From: Anaerolineae bacterium
GTDB lineage: Bacteria; Chloroflexota; Anaerolineae; Caldilineales; Caldilineaceae
Direction of reading: 5' to 3'
DNA: 64,000 nucleotides
Assembly (NCBI GenBank): GCA_030432295.1
Contig: JAUIHI010000027.1
Coordinates: forward strand, 1-64,000
Shown here one piece after another: positions 8,226 to 17,701 of this stretch; position 1 is the first letter of the stretch, and every line of letters starts with the position of its first letter. The position numbers and the translations under genes were made by a program. The notes below the pieces were generated by a model. That model did not search any database. It saw nothing but the letters and a program-made list of their open reading frames with translations, and was not told the DNA's origin.

Positions 8226-9742
8226 TGATGCTCAGAGTGATGACAACGACAGCCAAACCTTTGAAACGAACTCGTACAACCGCCACAGATCAGGACAATT
8301 GGCTGGTCGTTGTTGCCCAGCGCATCGGCCCTGCCTGGTGGCCGCTGCTCCTGCGCCTTTCCGATCTGTTGCTGATGGCCGTGGCCTTTTTGCTCTCCTA
8401 TTGGGTACGCTATCGGCTGCAATGGTTTCGGGCCGTCGATCCTGCCTTTCAGACCGATTTTGTCACCTATCTGCCCTTCGCAGGGATACTCATCGCCATT
8501 CTCTTCGTCTCCTTTGCTTTTTCTGGGGTCTATCGTCAGCGGCGGGACCGGGGCTGGCTGGAGGAGGTCTATACGATTGCCACGGCCACTACCCTGGGTG
8601 TGGTGACGCTGATTATCCTCAACCTCATTTTTGGCGAACTCTCCTACAGCCGTCTGATTTTCCTCTATGCGGCTGTCTTTGTCATACTTCTGCTGGGGAT
8701 CAGTCGGGCTGTGATTCTGCTGCTTCGGGGCTATTTGCGGGCGCGGGGGGTGGCCGTGCAGCGGGTGGTGCTGGTGGGCGCAGGGGATGTGGGACGGATG
8801 GTGATGCGCAATATCGCGGCCCGCCCCAATCTGGGCTATCGGCTCATCGGCTTTCTGGACGACAATCCCACGAAAAATACCACCGACATCGGGCGCTTCA
8901 AAGCCCTGGGACCTTTGGACAATTTTGAGCAGGTGCTCTCGGCCTATCCCGTGGACGAGGCTATCATCTGTCTGCCCTGGCAGAGCCACCGCACAGTGGC
9001 CCGGCTGCTCAACCAATGCGAGCTGGCCGGCGTGCGGGCGCACATTGTGCCGGACCTTTTCCAGTTGACGAAGAATCAGATGCGGGTGGAGGACCTGAAC
9101 GGTGTGCCGCTGATCAGTACACGGGATGTCTCGATTGCCGGGGTGAATCTCATCGTCAAGCGGCTGATGGACCTGGCGATCGTCTCCGTCGGCGCGATCT
9201 TTGCCCTGCCGGTGGGGCTGCTGATCGCACTTGCCATCCGTCTGGATTCCTCTGGGCCGATCATCTACAGTCAAACCCGCGTGGGCAAGAACGGCAAGCA
9301 CTTTGCCATCTACAAATTCCGCTCGATGGTTATAGACGCGGAGGAGCGTCGGGAGGAGGTCGCCGCGCTCAACGAGGCCACCGGCCCCCTCTTCAAAGTG
9401 CGGGACGATCCCCGGCGCACGCGGGTGGGGCGTTTTCTGCGCCGTTTCAGCCTGGACGAATTGCCCCAACTCATCAACGTGCTGCGCGGGGAGATGAGCT
9501 TTATCGGTCCCCGCCCCAATCTGCCCGAAGAGGTGGCCCAATACAAAGATTGGCACAGCAAACGGCTTTCGGTCAACCCCGGCATGACCGGTCTGTGGCA
9601 GGTGAACGGGCGGAGCGACCTGACCTTCGACGAAATGGTGCTGCTGGACATCTATTACGCGGAAAATTGGAGCCTGGGGATGGACTTGGGCATTCTGCTG
9701 ATGACCGGGCCCCGGGTGCTTTTCGCGAAGGGGGCGTACTAA
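8225..9742 (+). CDS. Polyprenyl-phosphate sugar-1-phosphate transferase (WbaP/WcaJ type)
   Basis: A 505-residue initiating enzyme for exopolysaccharide or O-glycan assembly; it transfers hexose-1-phosphate from a nucleotide sugar to undecaprenyl phosphate. Four or five N-terminal membrane helices (about 30-155) precede a Rossmann-like CoA-binding domain (GAGDVGRMVMRN, about 180-300), a fifth helix (about 315-345) and the C-terminal catalytic domain with YKFRSMVIDAE, FLRRFSLDELPQL, GEMSFIGPRPNLPEE and NPGMTGLWQVNGRSDL. The start is ATG at 8225, inside a hairpin arm; ATG at 8240 is a plausible alternative. Length and domain order are normal. It probably acts with the two GT4 enzymes upstream. 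Confidence 0.95.
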   Translation: MMLRVMTTTAKPLKRTRTTATDQDNWLVVVAQRIGPAWWPLLLRLSDLLLMAVAFLLSYWVRYRLQWFRAVDPAFQTDFVTYLPFAGILIAILFVSFAFSGVYRQRRDRGWLEEVYTIATATTLGVVTLIILNLIFGELSYSRLIFLYAAVFVILLLGISRAVILLLRGYLRARGVAVQRVVLVGAGDVGRMVMRNIAARPNLGYRLIGFLDDNPTKNTTDIGRFKALGPLDNFEQVLSAYPVDEAIICLPWQSHRTVARLLNQCELAGVRAHIVPDLFQLTKNQMRVEDLNGVPLISTRDVSIAGVNLIVKRLMDLAIVSVGAIFALPVGLLIALAIRLDSSGPIIYSQTRVGKNGKHFAIYKFRSMVIDAEERREEVAALNEATGPLFKVRDDPRRTRVGRFLRRFSLDELPQLINVLRGEMSFIGPRPNLPEEVAQYKDWHSKRLSVNPGMTGLWQVNGRSDLTFDEMVLLDIYYAENWSLGMDLGILLMTGPRVLFAKGAY

Positions 9743-9788
9743 AATCGGCGCCCTATCACTGGCTCTCCTGCAGAAAGGCAAATTCTCC

Positions 9789-9880
9789 CGCAGAGTCGCA
9801 GGGGCGCAGAGGATTTCAGGAGCGAAATCTGCTTGTATCAGAGTTCATCAGCGTTTATCAGTGGCTCAAATGGCTTTTTG
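9789..9880. repeat. Degenerate short-unit repeats in a convergent spacer
   Basis: The spacer downstream of the sugar transferase holds a run of CGCAGAG-like units (about 9789-9812) and then a copy of the TTCATCAGCG-type 10-bp family (about 9838-9875) ending in CAGTGGCTCAAATGGC. Closely similar ends occur at 48745-48775 (CAGTGGCTAAATGGC) and, inverted, at 50437-50470. No gene is seen here. Confidence 0.7.
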
Positions 9881-9891
9881 TAGGAGAGTCA

Positions 9892-10998
9892 TCATTTTTT
9901 TGCAATCGCCGCCTGCACCAGAGAAGGCACTTTGGCAATGCCTGCCTGATTCCAGACCCGGTATGCCTCGACGGTGGTCTCTTTTTCTCTCAACGCTTCC
10001 GGCTGGTGGAGCAGGCGCTGGATCAGCCCGATCTGTTCCTGGCCGGTCAGCGCCACCCAACCCAGCCCGTAATCCCGAATCATTTCCAGATTGCCTTCTT
10101 CCTGGCCGGGGATGAATGTGGTTGCCAGAAAGGGCTTGCCCAGGGTCACGGATTCAAAAAGCATATTGGGGCCAGCCTTGCCCATCACCAGATCGGCGCA
10201 GGCCATCCAGGGCGCAATTGTTTTTGTGAAGGGGAGGACGTGACAGCGTTTGTGCTCCCGAAAGTGCCGTTGCAGGAGTTGGTTTGTGCCTGTGGCCAGA
10301 ATCAATTGTAGGGCTGGGTGGCCCTGGCTATCTGTCAAGGACAGCAGACGCTCGACTGTGCGGGCAAAGCCGGCGCTGCCTTCTCCGCCGCCCTGTAGAA
10401 AGATTGTCAAGCGCTGCCGGTTGAAGCCAGTTTCGGCCCAGGCCCACTCTGCTGCCGCCGGATCGGGCGCGTAGAATTGACGGCGGGTGGGCCAACCGAT
10501 CAGATGGGTCTTGTCTGGCTGCACCTGGGCCGCCAATGCTTGGGCATAGACTTCCCGGCTGGGGGCCAGATGCAGGGCCGCATTCTTCACTGTCAGCCAG
10601 GCAGAATGCAGGGTGCGGGGGTCCGAATAGAGCAGGACGAGGGGCATCTGCGGGGCGACTTTCTGCACCGAATAGGAGAAAAAGGGATAGGTGGAGAGGA
10701 CGGCTGCTGGTCGTTCCTGGGCAATCAGCGTACGCAGACGGCTGCGGATCAGCCCGCTGAAAAGTTTGTGGGTACGGCTGGCTCGGCGCGGCGTATTGGA
10801 AAGCTGGAATTCCGCACTCCACAGCCAGAGCGCATAGCGGCTGACCAACTGATAGTGGCGGTGAATCCAGCGGGGCTGGGGATCGATGACACTGCTGGTA
10901 AAATCATCCGCCAGGATATCGGCCAAAGATTCGGCCAGACTCACGTGGCCGCCGCCGGTTTTAGAGGTAAGGATCAGCAAGTGGCGTGGATCGTTCAT
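9892..10998 (-). CDS. MGDG-synthase/UgtP-like glycosyltransferase (GT28), first copy
   Basis: A 368-residue GT-B enzyme of the family that makes glycosyl-diacylglycerol lipids (plant MGD synthase, Bacillus UgtP) and is related to MurG. The N-terminal TSKTGGGHVSLAESLADIL is the glycine-rich lipid-acceptor loop. The C-terminal LQGGGEGSAGFA, the segment MACADLVMGKAGPNMLFESV and IPGQEEGNLEMI form the nucleotide-sugar site. Start: ATG at 10998 gives the canonical N-terminus; sixteen extra in-frame residues upstream would run into the opposite gene's leader. It is divergent from the alpha/beta hydrolase and, across it, from a second homologue at 11825. Sugar and lipid specificity cannot be read from sequence. 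Confidence 0.88.
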   Translation of the reverse strand: MNDPRHLLILTSKTGGGHVSLAESLADILADDFTSSVIDPQPRWIHRHYQLVSRYALWLWSAEFQLSNTPRRASRTHKLFSGLIRSRLRTLIAQERPAAVLSTYPFFSYSVQKVAPQMPLVLLYSDPRTLHSAWLTVKNAALHLAPSREVYAQALAAQVQPDKTHLIGWPTRRQFYAPDPAAAEWAWAETGFNRQRLTIFLQGGGEGSAGFARTVERLLSLTDSQGHPALQLILATGTNQLLQRHFREHKRCHVLPFTKTIAPWMACADLVMGKAGPNMLFESVTLGKPFLATTFIPGQEEGNLEMIRDYGLGWVALTGQEQIGLIQRLLHQPEALREKETTVEAYRVWNQAGIAKVPSLVQAAIAKK

Positions 10999-11033
10999 TG
11001 CTGGTTTGAATTGTCCGGTGGAGTGATGGGGTG

Positions 11034-11783
11034 ATGGAAGTGACAACGCTCAATTATCGGATGATTGGTTCCGGGCCACCCCTGCTGTTGGTCCACGGCT
11101 TTGGTGTCAGCTTCCAAATCTGGCGGGAACTGGCCCCTCTCCTGGCCGAACATTTCTGTCTGATAACGGTGGAATTGCCCGGTCAGGGAGACTCAGCGCC
11201 GCCTCGTCCAGGGCAAAGTTACACCGAAGCTGCCGTGACCGCTATCGAGAGTGTACGTCAGAAATTGGGGATTCCCAAATGGGCCGTTCTGGCCTATTCG
11301 ATTGGGGCTGGCGTGGCTGTCGCCTACACCGCAGCCCACCCGGAGCGTACATCCGCCCTTGTGCTTGTCTGCCCGCCGCTTTTGAAGGGCTGGCGCTGGT
11401 GGAATCTGCGTTCTCTGCTCTGGCTGGATGATCGCCAAGCAGCCATCGGCGACTGGCTGCTCTCTGGCTGGCGGCTCTATGGACTGGTGGCACTTATTGG
11501 TTTCAACGCTCGCCCCGTTCCGCTCACCCGCGAGTGGGTAGAGGAGATTGTCCGCCAACCCTTGCCTGTGCTGAAAGCGTGTCTGCGGGAATTTCCCCCG
11601 GCAGAACCGCTGTTGGCGGGAATAGACGAGCGCTGGCTGTTGGTCTGCGGAACCCGGGATATTGTCTCCATCCGTCCGCCGCGCCGAGGTGTGACAGTCG
11701 TCTATTTTGACGGGGATCACAGCGGGCCGGTGCGTATGGCCGAGCCAATTGCCGAAAAGGTGAGCGGTTTTCTGACACAGTAG
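11034..11783 (+). CDS. Alpha/beta hydrolase
   Basis: A 249-residue protein with the alpha/beta-hydrolase fold: an early LLLVHGFGVSFQIW oxyanion-hole HG motif, the nucleophile elbow LAYSIGAG (serine), and a late histidine in GDHSGPV. There is no signal peptide, so it is cytoplasmic or membrane-associated. ATG at 11034 or the GTG one codon earlier is the start; only 35 bp separate it from the divergent glycosyltransferase start. Its place between two MGDG-synthase-like genes suggests a lipase or acyl-transfer role in glycolipid turnover, which is inference. Confidence 0.88.
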   Translation: MEVTTLNYRMIGSGPPLLLVHGFGVSFQIWRELAPLLAEHFCLITVELPGQGDSAPPRPGQSYTEAAVTAIESVRQKLGIPKWAVLAYSIGAGVAVAYTAAHPERTSALVLVCPPLLKGWRWWNLRSLLWLDDRQAAIGDWLLSGWRLYGLVALIGFNARPVPLTREWVEEIVRQPLPVLKACLREFPPAEPLLAGIDERWLLVCGTRDIVSIRPPRRGVTVVYFDGDHSGPVRMAEPIAEKVSGFLTQ

Positions 11784-11824
11784 GGGCACTGCGTCTCATT
11801 GCCCTGCAATTATCGAGTGATCTT

Positions 11825-12964
11825 ATGCAACGCGTGTTGATTTTGATGAGTGATACGGGCGGTGGTCACCGGGCCAGTGCACAGGCATTGGCTGCGGGCT
11901 TTGCTGAGCGCTACGGCGATCGCTTCGATGTGCAGATGGTCGATCTGTGGACCAATTATACTCCCTGGCCTATCAATCAGGTACCCAAAAGCTACCGGGC
12001 ACTGGTGACGGATTATCTCTGGCTATGGAAGGCGGCCTGGCGGACTGGTGAACAAACGGTTGTGACCGAGCCGGGGATGCGTCTGGTTGGGCGTCTGGTG
12101 CGTCGGGCCATCCGCCGGGCCTTTGACGAATATCAACCGGATGTGGTGATTTCCGTCCATCCGCTGATGCAGCACGTACCCCTGCGCCTGCTGCGCCACA
12201 AGCTCCATTCGTCCATACCCTTTGTCACAGTTGTCACCGATCTGGTCTCGGTGGCTTCGGTCTGGTATCACCCGGAAGTGGACCGCTGTTTTGTCGCCAG
12301 TGAAGAGGCCGTGCGCCGGGCCAAACGGGTCGGGTTGCGGGATAGTCAGATTAGTTTGGTGGGTTTGCCCATCCGCCCCGCCTTTGCCAAACCCGTGGCG
12401 ACGAAGGAATCTCTGCGTCTCTCTTTGGGGCTGGATAGCGACCGGATGACCGCTCTGTTGGTGGGTGGCGGTGAAGGGATGGGACCGGTGGGGGAGATTG
12501 CCCGTGCGGTGGCGGCACGGCTGGCCGCGGATGGACGTAATGCCCAGTTGGTGGTCATCTGCGGGCGCAATGCAACTCTGCATCGGGAAATGTCTGCCCA
12601 CCCCTGGCCCCTGTCTGTGCGGGTGGAAGGTTTTGTGCAGAATATGCCCGAATGGATGGCTGCCAGCGATTGTGTGGTCACCAAAGCCGGGCCGGGCACA
12701 ATCGCCGAATCTCTGGTCTGCGGGCTGCCGATTCTGCTCACCGGCTTCATCCCCGGTCAGGAAGAGGGCAATGTGCCCTTTGTCACGGAGAATGGCGTAG
12801 GCGCATACTGTGAAGACCCGGCTGAGATCGGGGCTATCCTCAGCCGCTGGTTTGGTCCGCAGCAAGCGCGGCTGGCCGAGATGGGTGTCAAGGCCAAGTC
12901 AATGGGCCGTCCCCAGGCCACCTTTGAGATTGTGGAGGAGATTGCCGGGCTGTTGGACAAATGA
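11825..12964 (+). CDS. MGDG-synthase-like glycosyltransferase (GT28), second copy
   Basis: A 379-residue protein with the full plant-type monogalactosyldiacylglycerol-synthase pattern: MSDTGGGHRASAQALAAGF at the N-terminus, SVHPLMQHVPLRLL, TVVTDLVSVASVWYHPEVDR, VGLPIRPAF, LLVGGGEGMGPV, and the donor block VVTKAGPGTIAESLVCGLP with IPGQEEGNV. It likely glycosylates diacylglycerol on the cytoplasmic membrane face. It resembles the canonical MGD enzymes more closely than the paralogue at 9892-10998, which lacks the HPL and TVVTDL blocks; the pair could act in sequence. Start ATG at 11825. It follows the alpha/beta hydrolase by 41 bp. Confidence 0.93.
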   Translation: MQRVLILMSDTGGGHRASAQALAAGFAERYGDRFDVQMVDLWTNYTPWPINQVPKSYRALVTDYLWLWKAAWRTGEQTVVTEPGMRLVGRLVRRAIRRAFDEYQPDVVISVHPLMQHVPLRLLRHKLHSSIPFVTVVTDLVSVASVWYHPEVDRCFVASEEAVRRAKRVGLRDSQISLVGLPIRPAFAKPVATKESLRLSLGLDSDRMTALLVGGGEGMGPVGEIARAVAARLAADGRNAQLVVICGRNATLHREMSAHPWPLSVRVEGFVQNMPEWMAASDCVVTKAGPGTIAESLVCGLPILLTGFIPGQEEGNVPFVTENGVGAYCEDPAEIGAILSRWFGPQQARLAEMGVKAKSMGRPQATFEIVEEIAGLLDK

Positions 12965-13001
12965 AAGAACCGCCGGGTTTCGGAAAACCCGGCGGTTCTT
13001 T
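12964..13001. terminator. Terminator-like hairpin with TTTCGGAAAA core
   Basis: Seventeen-base perfect arms (12964-12980 and 12985-13001) around CGGA sit at the stop codon of the MGDG-synthase-like gene and before the convergent toxin gene. The core GGGTTTCGGAAAACCC is shared, with compensating arm changes, by the elements at 55083-55126 and 57831-57862. The right arm ends in TTCTTTT, enough for a weak intrinsic terminator. Confidence 0.88.
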
Positions 13002-13005
13002 TGTG

Positions 13006-13359
13006 TCATCGCCACTGATTCAGCCAGCGTACCTGGCCGACCCACTCCTCGGCGGTGGTTTCGGTCAACATTCGGTCTATGGCACGGATCAGGCTGGACA
13101 GGGTCCAGTCTTTTTGATCGGCCACCAGAAGGCCAGCGTGGGTTTGGGTATAGACTAGGGGTACGAAATCCTTGATATTGAAAGTGAAGACGATTCTGCC
13201 TCTTTGGGTTGCTTCTCTCAGTTGCGTTTCGTCATCAGCATCTTCCACAATCCACTCATTCGGCGTTCGGGTCACATCGTGACCGCGCTCCGCCAAGACT
13301 CTCGCCAATGTTTTGGAAGAGGTGTCGGAGTCAAGATGCAACAGGGGCTTCGTTGGCAT
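13006..13359 (-). CDS. DUF5615 PIN-like toxin
   Basis: A 117-residue protein with the DUF5615 pattern: N-terminal LHLDSDTSSKTLARVLAERGHDVTRT, a middle ...DADDETQLREATQRGRIVFTFNIKDF and GLLVADQ near residue 80. These are PIN-like proteins with conserved acidic residues (Asp10, Asp12, Asp71 region) thought to form a nuclease site, normally the toxin half of a toxin-antitoxin pair. The ATG at 13359 lies inside the 3' end of the upstream DUF433 gene (29-bp overlap) with GAGG seven bases before it, so translation is probably coupled. Its target is unknown. Confidence 0.85.
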   Translation of the reverse strand: MPTKPLLHLDSDTSSKTLARVLAERGHDVTRTPNEWIVEDADDETQLREATQRGRIVFTFNIKDFVPLVYTQTHAGLLVADQKDWTLSSLIRAIDRMLTETTAEEWVGQVRWLNQWR

Positions 13360-13750
13360 ATTGGGCCTCTAATCCAACCTCTGTGGCAATTGCCTGATCG
13401 ATTTCTTCGGTATGTGCGGCATAGAATGCCAGCGCATCCCGTACAGCTGCCTCGCTGACAGGCCACTCATCGGCAATCTGTGCCACTGACAATCCCCAAT
13501 GCTTGTTTGCCACCACCAGCGTCTTCACGCGCAGATTTGTCCCCCGAATCATTGGCTGCATAGTGCCGGAGCCGCCTCGTTTGTAAGTGACAAGAGGGAA
13601 GCGGGGATCGTCCAAACTCTGCTTCAGACCACCCACCTTTTCCGCCACAGCCCATTGAATAAATTGGTTAAGCGAGACCCCCTGCTGCTTGGCCAGGGAC
13701 TCGGCTTCCTGTTTGAGTGTGCTGGGCAGGTTGAGTGCGTATCGGGCCAT
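13331..13750 (-). CDS. DUF433 antitoxin with N-terminal ribbon-helix-helix segment
   Basis: A 139-residue antitoxin. Residues 1-40 (MARYALNLPSTLKQEAESLA, then QGVSLNQFIQWAVAEKV) look like a CopG/HicB-type ribbon-helix-helix DNA-binding segment. Residues 60-125 carry the DUF433 signature: PMIRGTNLRVKTLV, LSVAQIADEWP-VSEAAVRDALAFY. It should bind its own promoter and neutralise the DUF5615 protein encoded immediately downstream and overlapping it. Although the frame is open far upstream, that stretch is antisense to an oxidoreductase gene; ATG at 13750 is the natural start. The start lies 63 bp from the stop of that oxidoreductase gene. Confidence 0.85.
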   Translation of the reverse strand: MARYALNLPSTLKQEAESLAKQQGVSLNQFIQWAVAEKVGGLKQSLDDPRFPLVTYKRGGSGTMQPMIRGTNLRVKTLVVANKHWGLSVAQIADEWPVSEAAVRDALAFYAAHTEEIDQAIATEVGLEAQYANEAPVAS

Positions 13751-13812
13751 TTTTCCACTCCATTTCATCGCTAGAAACACTGAGCACATCGTATGCGATG
13801 TGGTAGGGGATG

Positions 13813-15030
13813 TCAAGTGCCTATTCGATTTGCGTCGAATATCCCTGGATGGCTCCCCTCTGCCATCAGCCCGAAGGCCCGCTCGGCCACTTTTATGCCC
13901 AGCCCCATTCCGTGACCGTTGAACCCCACGCAGTAGAAGACGCTGGGCAGATCGGGCAATTCTCCCACCAGAGGCAGGCCGTCGTCGGTAAAACCCATTG
14001 TCCCTGCCCAGCGGTGGCTGATGGGCACATCCGCCAGTTCGGGGAAGTATTGGGCAGTGTAGGCGGCAATGTCTGCCTGCACCTTTGCTGTGACGTTTTC
14101 GTCCGTGTGCCCCGCTTCTGCCGCAAAATTCAGATGGCGCGCACCGCCGATCAGCCAGCGACCTAACCCCGGCTGATTTGCTTCGGCCACCTGGCGAAAG
14201 TAGTAGTAGCCGAAATGGCTGTAGCCCGCGGTGGGGAAGACGAGGGGCGCGGGTTCGCTCACCTGAATCTGTCCCCGCTGGGGATGAACTTTGCCCTGGA
14301 AGAAGGGGTGGAGCAGGGCAGAGTAGCCGTTGGTAGCCAGCATAACCCGGCGGGCAGCCACAGTGCCTCGGCTGCTGATCACCCGCAGGCCCGCGCCCTC
14401 TGTCGCAATTTTCTTCACTGCCGCCCCACTGATCACCGGCACGCCAGCCGCTTCGATCAGCGCCCGGTTGAAGTGAGCCGGCTGGATCACTCCGTCCGTC
14501 GGTCGATGCAGCCCGGCCAGAAAGCCCCGGCCAAAGGGATCGGTGGGCGTGAAGTGGTGGTCGAAGCCGTCTTCCTGTAGCAAGCGCATAGACTTGGCCA
14601 GGGCATCTGCCTCCTCTGGGCAGTCGGCCAGCAGCCAGCTTCCGCAGCGCTGGTGGGGGACGCCCAGATCGGCGGCCAGCCCCAGCATCATCTCCCGGTT
14701 GTAGATGGTAAGCTGCCAGAGTTCCCTGGCCGTCTGCCGCCCGTATTGCTGGATCGCGCTGGCATAGCTTTCGGCAATCCCACACAGGGCCATGCCTGCG
14801 TTGCGGCCTGTCGCTCCCAGGGCGGGCTGGCGCGCATCCAGCAGCAGCGCGTCGATGCCGGCTTGCTTGGCAAACCAGGCGATGCTACTACCGATGACGC
14901 CACCGCCCACAATGCAGAGATCGGTCTCCAACGCCAGCGGCTCGGCTGCGTCGCTCACAGGGACAGGCAGGCCGATACTCTGCTGCCAGAAGGAGGTGGT
15001 AGCGAAGTGGCTGAGAGGAGAGGAAGCCAT
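13813..15030 (-). CDS. FAD-dependent amino-acid/polyamine oxidoreductase (DadA/PuuB-like)
   Basis: A 405-residue DAO-family flavoprotein. The dinucleotide-binding motif ETDLCIVGGGVIGSSIAWF is at about residues 35-53, a GATGRNAG segment contacts FAD, and the C-terminus has the family block HRWAGTMGFTDDGLPLVGEL and GFNGHGMGLGIKVAE. Such enzymes deaminate or oxidise amino acids, N-methyl amino acids or gamma-glutamyl amines, passing electrons to oxygen or a carrier. The substrate cannot be assigned. It begins 14 bp after the stop of the glycosidase-like gene, so the two form an operon, though no functional link is obvious. Confidence 0.88.
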   Translation of the reverse strand: MASSPLSHFATTSFWQQSIGLPVPVSDAAEPLALETDLCIVGGGVIGSSIAWFAKQAGIDALLLDARQPALGATGRNAGMALCGIAESYASAIQQYGRQTARELWQLTIYNREMMLGLAADLGVPHQRCGSWLLADCPEEADALAKSMRLLQEDGFDHHFTPTDPFGRGFLAGLHRPTDGVIQPAHFNRALIEAAGVPVISGAAVKKIATEGAGLRVISSRGTVAARRVMLATNGYSALLHPFFQGKVHPQRGQIQVSEPAPLVFPTAGYSHFGYYYFRQVAEANQPGLGRWLIGGARHLNFAAEAGHTDENVTAKVQADIAAYTAQYFPELADVPISHRWAGTMGFTDDGLPLVGELPDLPSVFYCVGFNGHGMGLGIKVAERAFGLMAEGSHPGIFDANRIGT

Positions 15031-15044
15031 AGAGAGAGGTCCTT

Positions 15045-16217
<1,173 letters not shown>

Positions 16218-16243
16218 AGGGAAGTCCGTTTGGAGAGGGGGTT

Positions 16244-16279
16244 CAGCAGTTCGACTTTTTCCGAAATGTCGAACTGCTG
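16244..16279. repeat. Hairpin, TTCGAC / TTTCCGAAA family
   Basis: Arms CAGCAGTTCGAC and GTCGAACTGCTG surround a TTTTTCCGAAAT core. The outer bases differ from the copy at 34491-34524 but remain paired, so the stem covaries. It lies between the patatin gene and the glycosidase-like gene, both on the minus strand, and could act as a terminator or transcript-end stabiliser for the patatin mRNA. Confidence 0.9.
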
Positions 16280-16288
16280 GCAGTCGAG

Positions 16289-17593
16289 TTAGTGGGCCAG
16301 ACCTGCGCTCAGGCGGTGCAGGCTGGATTCCAGCCGATCTAGCGCACCGAGCAGGCTGTGGCTCTCTCTGCGCCTGTTGCTCTGATCGAAGACCCGGCGC
16401 AATACTTCCGGTGCATAGTTGGCGCTGCGCACCTCTTCCAACTCCTCTTGGACCAGCCGGGGGGATATTTCGATGCCGTGGCGGGCCAGCACCTGCTGAA
16501 AGTAGGCGAAGTTCTCGCACAGGCCCACTGTCACCGATTCAAAGCCGTGGTTGATCACCCGCAGGCGGCTGGCATAGTCCATCAGATCGTAGCCGAACAT
16601 CTTCTGGTCGTCGCTGCGCGGCTCGATGAGAATGATGTCTACGTCCGGGTATTTCTGGCGCAGACTTTTGATGTGATAGCGCAGCCCGGAGTGGAGCAAT
16701 ACCCGCAACACCTGACGGCCAATCGCCCGCATTCCCCCTTCGGAGAGTTGGTGGCCCTCACCGTAGATTTCCCGGGCATTGAGGGGCGTCATCGGATTGA
16801 TGCAGACGACGAGCTTTGCGCCGGCCTCAATTGCCAGATCGATGCTGGCGTTGCCCCGGATGCTGCCGTCGATGTACTCTTTGCCGTAAATTTTCACCGG
16901 CTTGTAAAGCAGAGGCACTGCGCTGCTGGCCGCCACGGCTTTGCTGATGGGAACGACACCCTCGCCGCCTTTGCCAAAGATAGCCCGATCGCCTGTGTTC
17001 AGATCGGTGGCGACGATGTAAAGGTCCTTCTCCAACAGGTCAAAGCGGTTGATGTGGCCGGGTTGGGCCAGCACTTCGTCCAGATAGCGCTCCAGCGCGC
17101 TGCCGCTGTAGAGACCAGCAGGCAACAGATCGGTCAGGTCCCACAGAAAATCGGTGATTGTCATATCGGTGAGATGATTTGTGTAGGCGCGCAGGGTGCG
17201 CAGAAATGTGGCAGGCAGGCCGGGGATGCGACGTAGCGCCCCGCCCAGATTGGCCTGAAAGATGTCGTTGGCCTGAATGCCCCGTACCTCCGGGTGGTTG
17301 TCCTCGATGGCCTGCATCATCTCGGTTGGGGTCATGCCGTTGGCAATCATCGACCCCACCAGCGCGCCCGCACTCGTCCCCACATAGATGTCAAAGTCGT
17401 TGACCGAGTGGTTGGTGAGCATATCGTTCATAGCCCGCAGCGCGCCGATCTCGTAGACAGCGCCGGTGATGCCACCCCCAGCCAATACCAGCGCGCTCTT
17501 GCCTGCGCCGGGTCTGCTGCCATTGGCTTTGCCCGCAGAGCGGACGGTTGGGGGGATATATTCTTCTATTTCGTCGTCGATTTGCATAGCCAT
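16289..17593 (-). CDS. Patatin-like phospholipase
   Basis: A protein of about 434 residues with the patatin fold. The glycine-rich oxyanion loop LAGGGITGAVYEIGAL is near residue 45, the nucleophile is the Ser of VGTSAGALVGSMIANG (about residue 74), and the catalytic Asp of the dyad lies in EYIDGSIRGNASIDLAIE. Such enzymes hydrolyse acyl lipids; no signal peptide is present, so it acts from the cytoplasm. The C-terminal 100 residues are charged and family-specific. Start is uncertain among GTG 17602, ATG 17593 and ATG 17587; none has a clear ribosome-binding site. Confidence 0.92.
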   Translation of the reverse strand: MAMQIDDEIEEYIPPTVRSAGKANGSRPGAGKSALVLAGGGITGAVYEIGALRAMNDMLTNHSVNDFDIYVGTSAGALVGSMIANGMTPTEMMQAIEDNHPEVRGIQANDIFQANLGGALRRIPGLPATFLRTLRAYTNHLTDMTITDFLWDLTDLLPAGLYSGSALERYLDEVLAQPGHINRFDLLEKDLYIVATDLNTGDRAIFGKGGEGVVPISKAVAASSAVPLLYKPVKIYGKEYIDGSIRGNASIDLAIEAGAKLVVCINPMTPLNAREIYGEGHQLSEGGMRAIGRQVLRVLLHSGLRYHIKSLRQKYPDVDIILIEPRSDDQKMFGYDLMDYASRLRVINHGFESVTVGLCENFAYFQQVLARHGIEISPRLVQEELEEVRSANYAPEVLRRVFDQSNRRRESHSLLGALDRLESSLHRLSAGLAH

Positions 17594-17701
17594 AGAGTCC
17601 ACTCTGACTTATGAGTTGCGCTGAGAATAGGAGGCGCAGACAAATCCAGACTGCGTTTGTCTGTCGGGATAATCAGCAAAAATCAGTTCAAATCATCAAA
17701 C

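Noticed and set aside
8189-9781. 530-residue open frame on the minus strand
   Set aside because: Antisense to the polyprenyl-phosphate sugar transferase; low-complexity His/Gln-rich translation.
13751-14785. Upstream extension of the DUF433 antitoxin frame
   Set aside because: The extension is in a wrong frame over the amino-acid oxidase gene; the antitoxin's natural N-terminus is at 13750.
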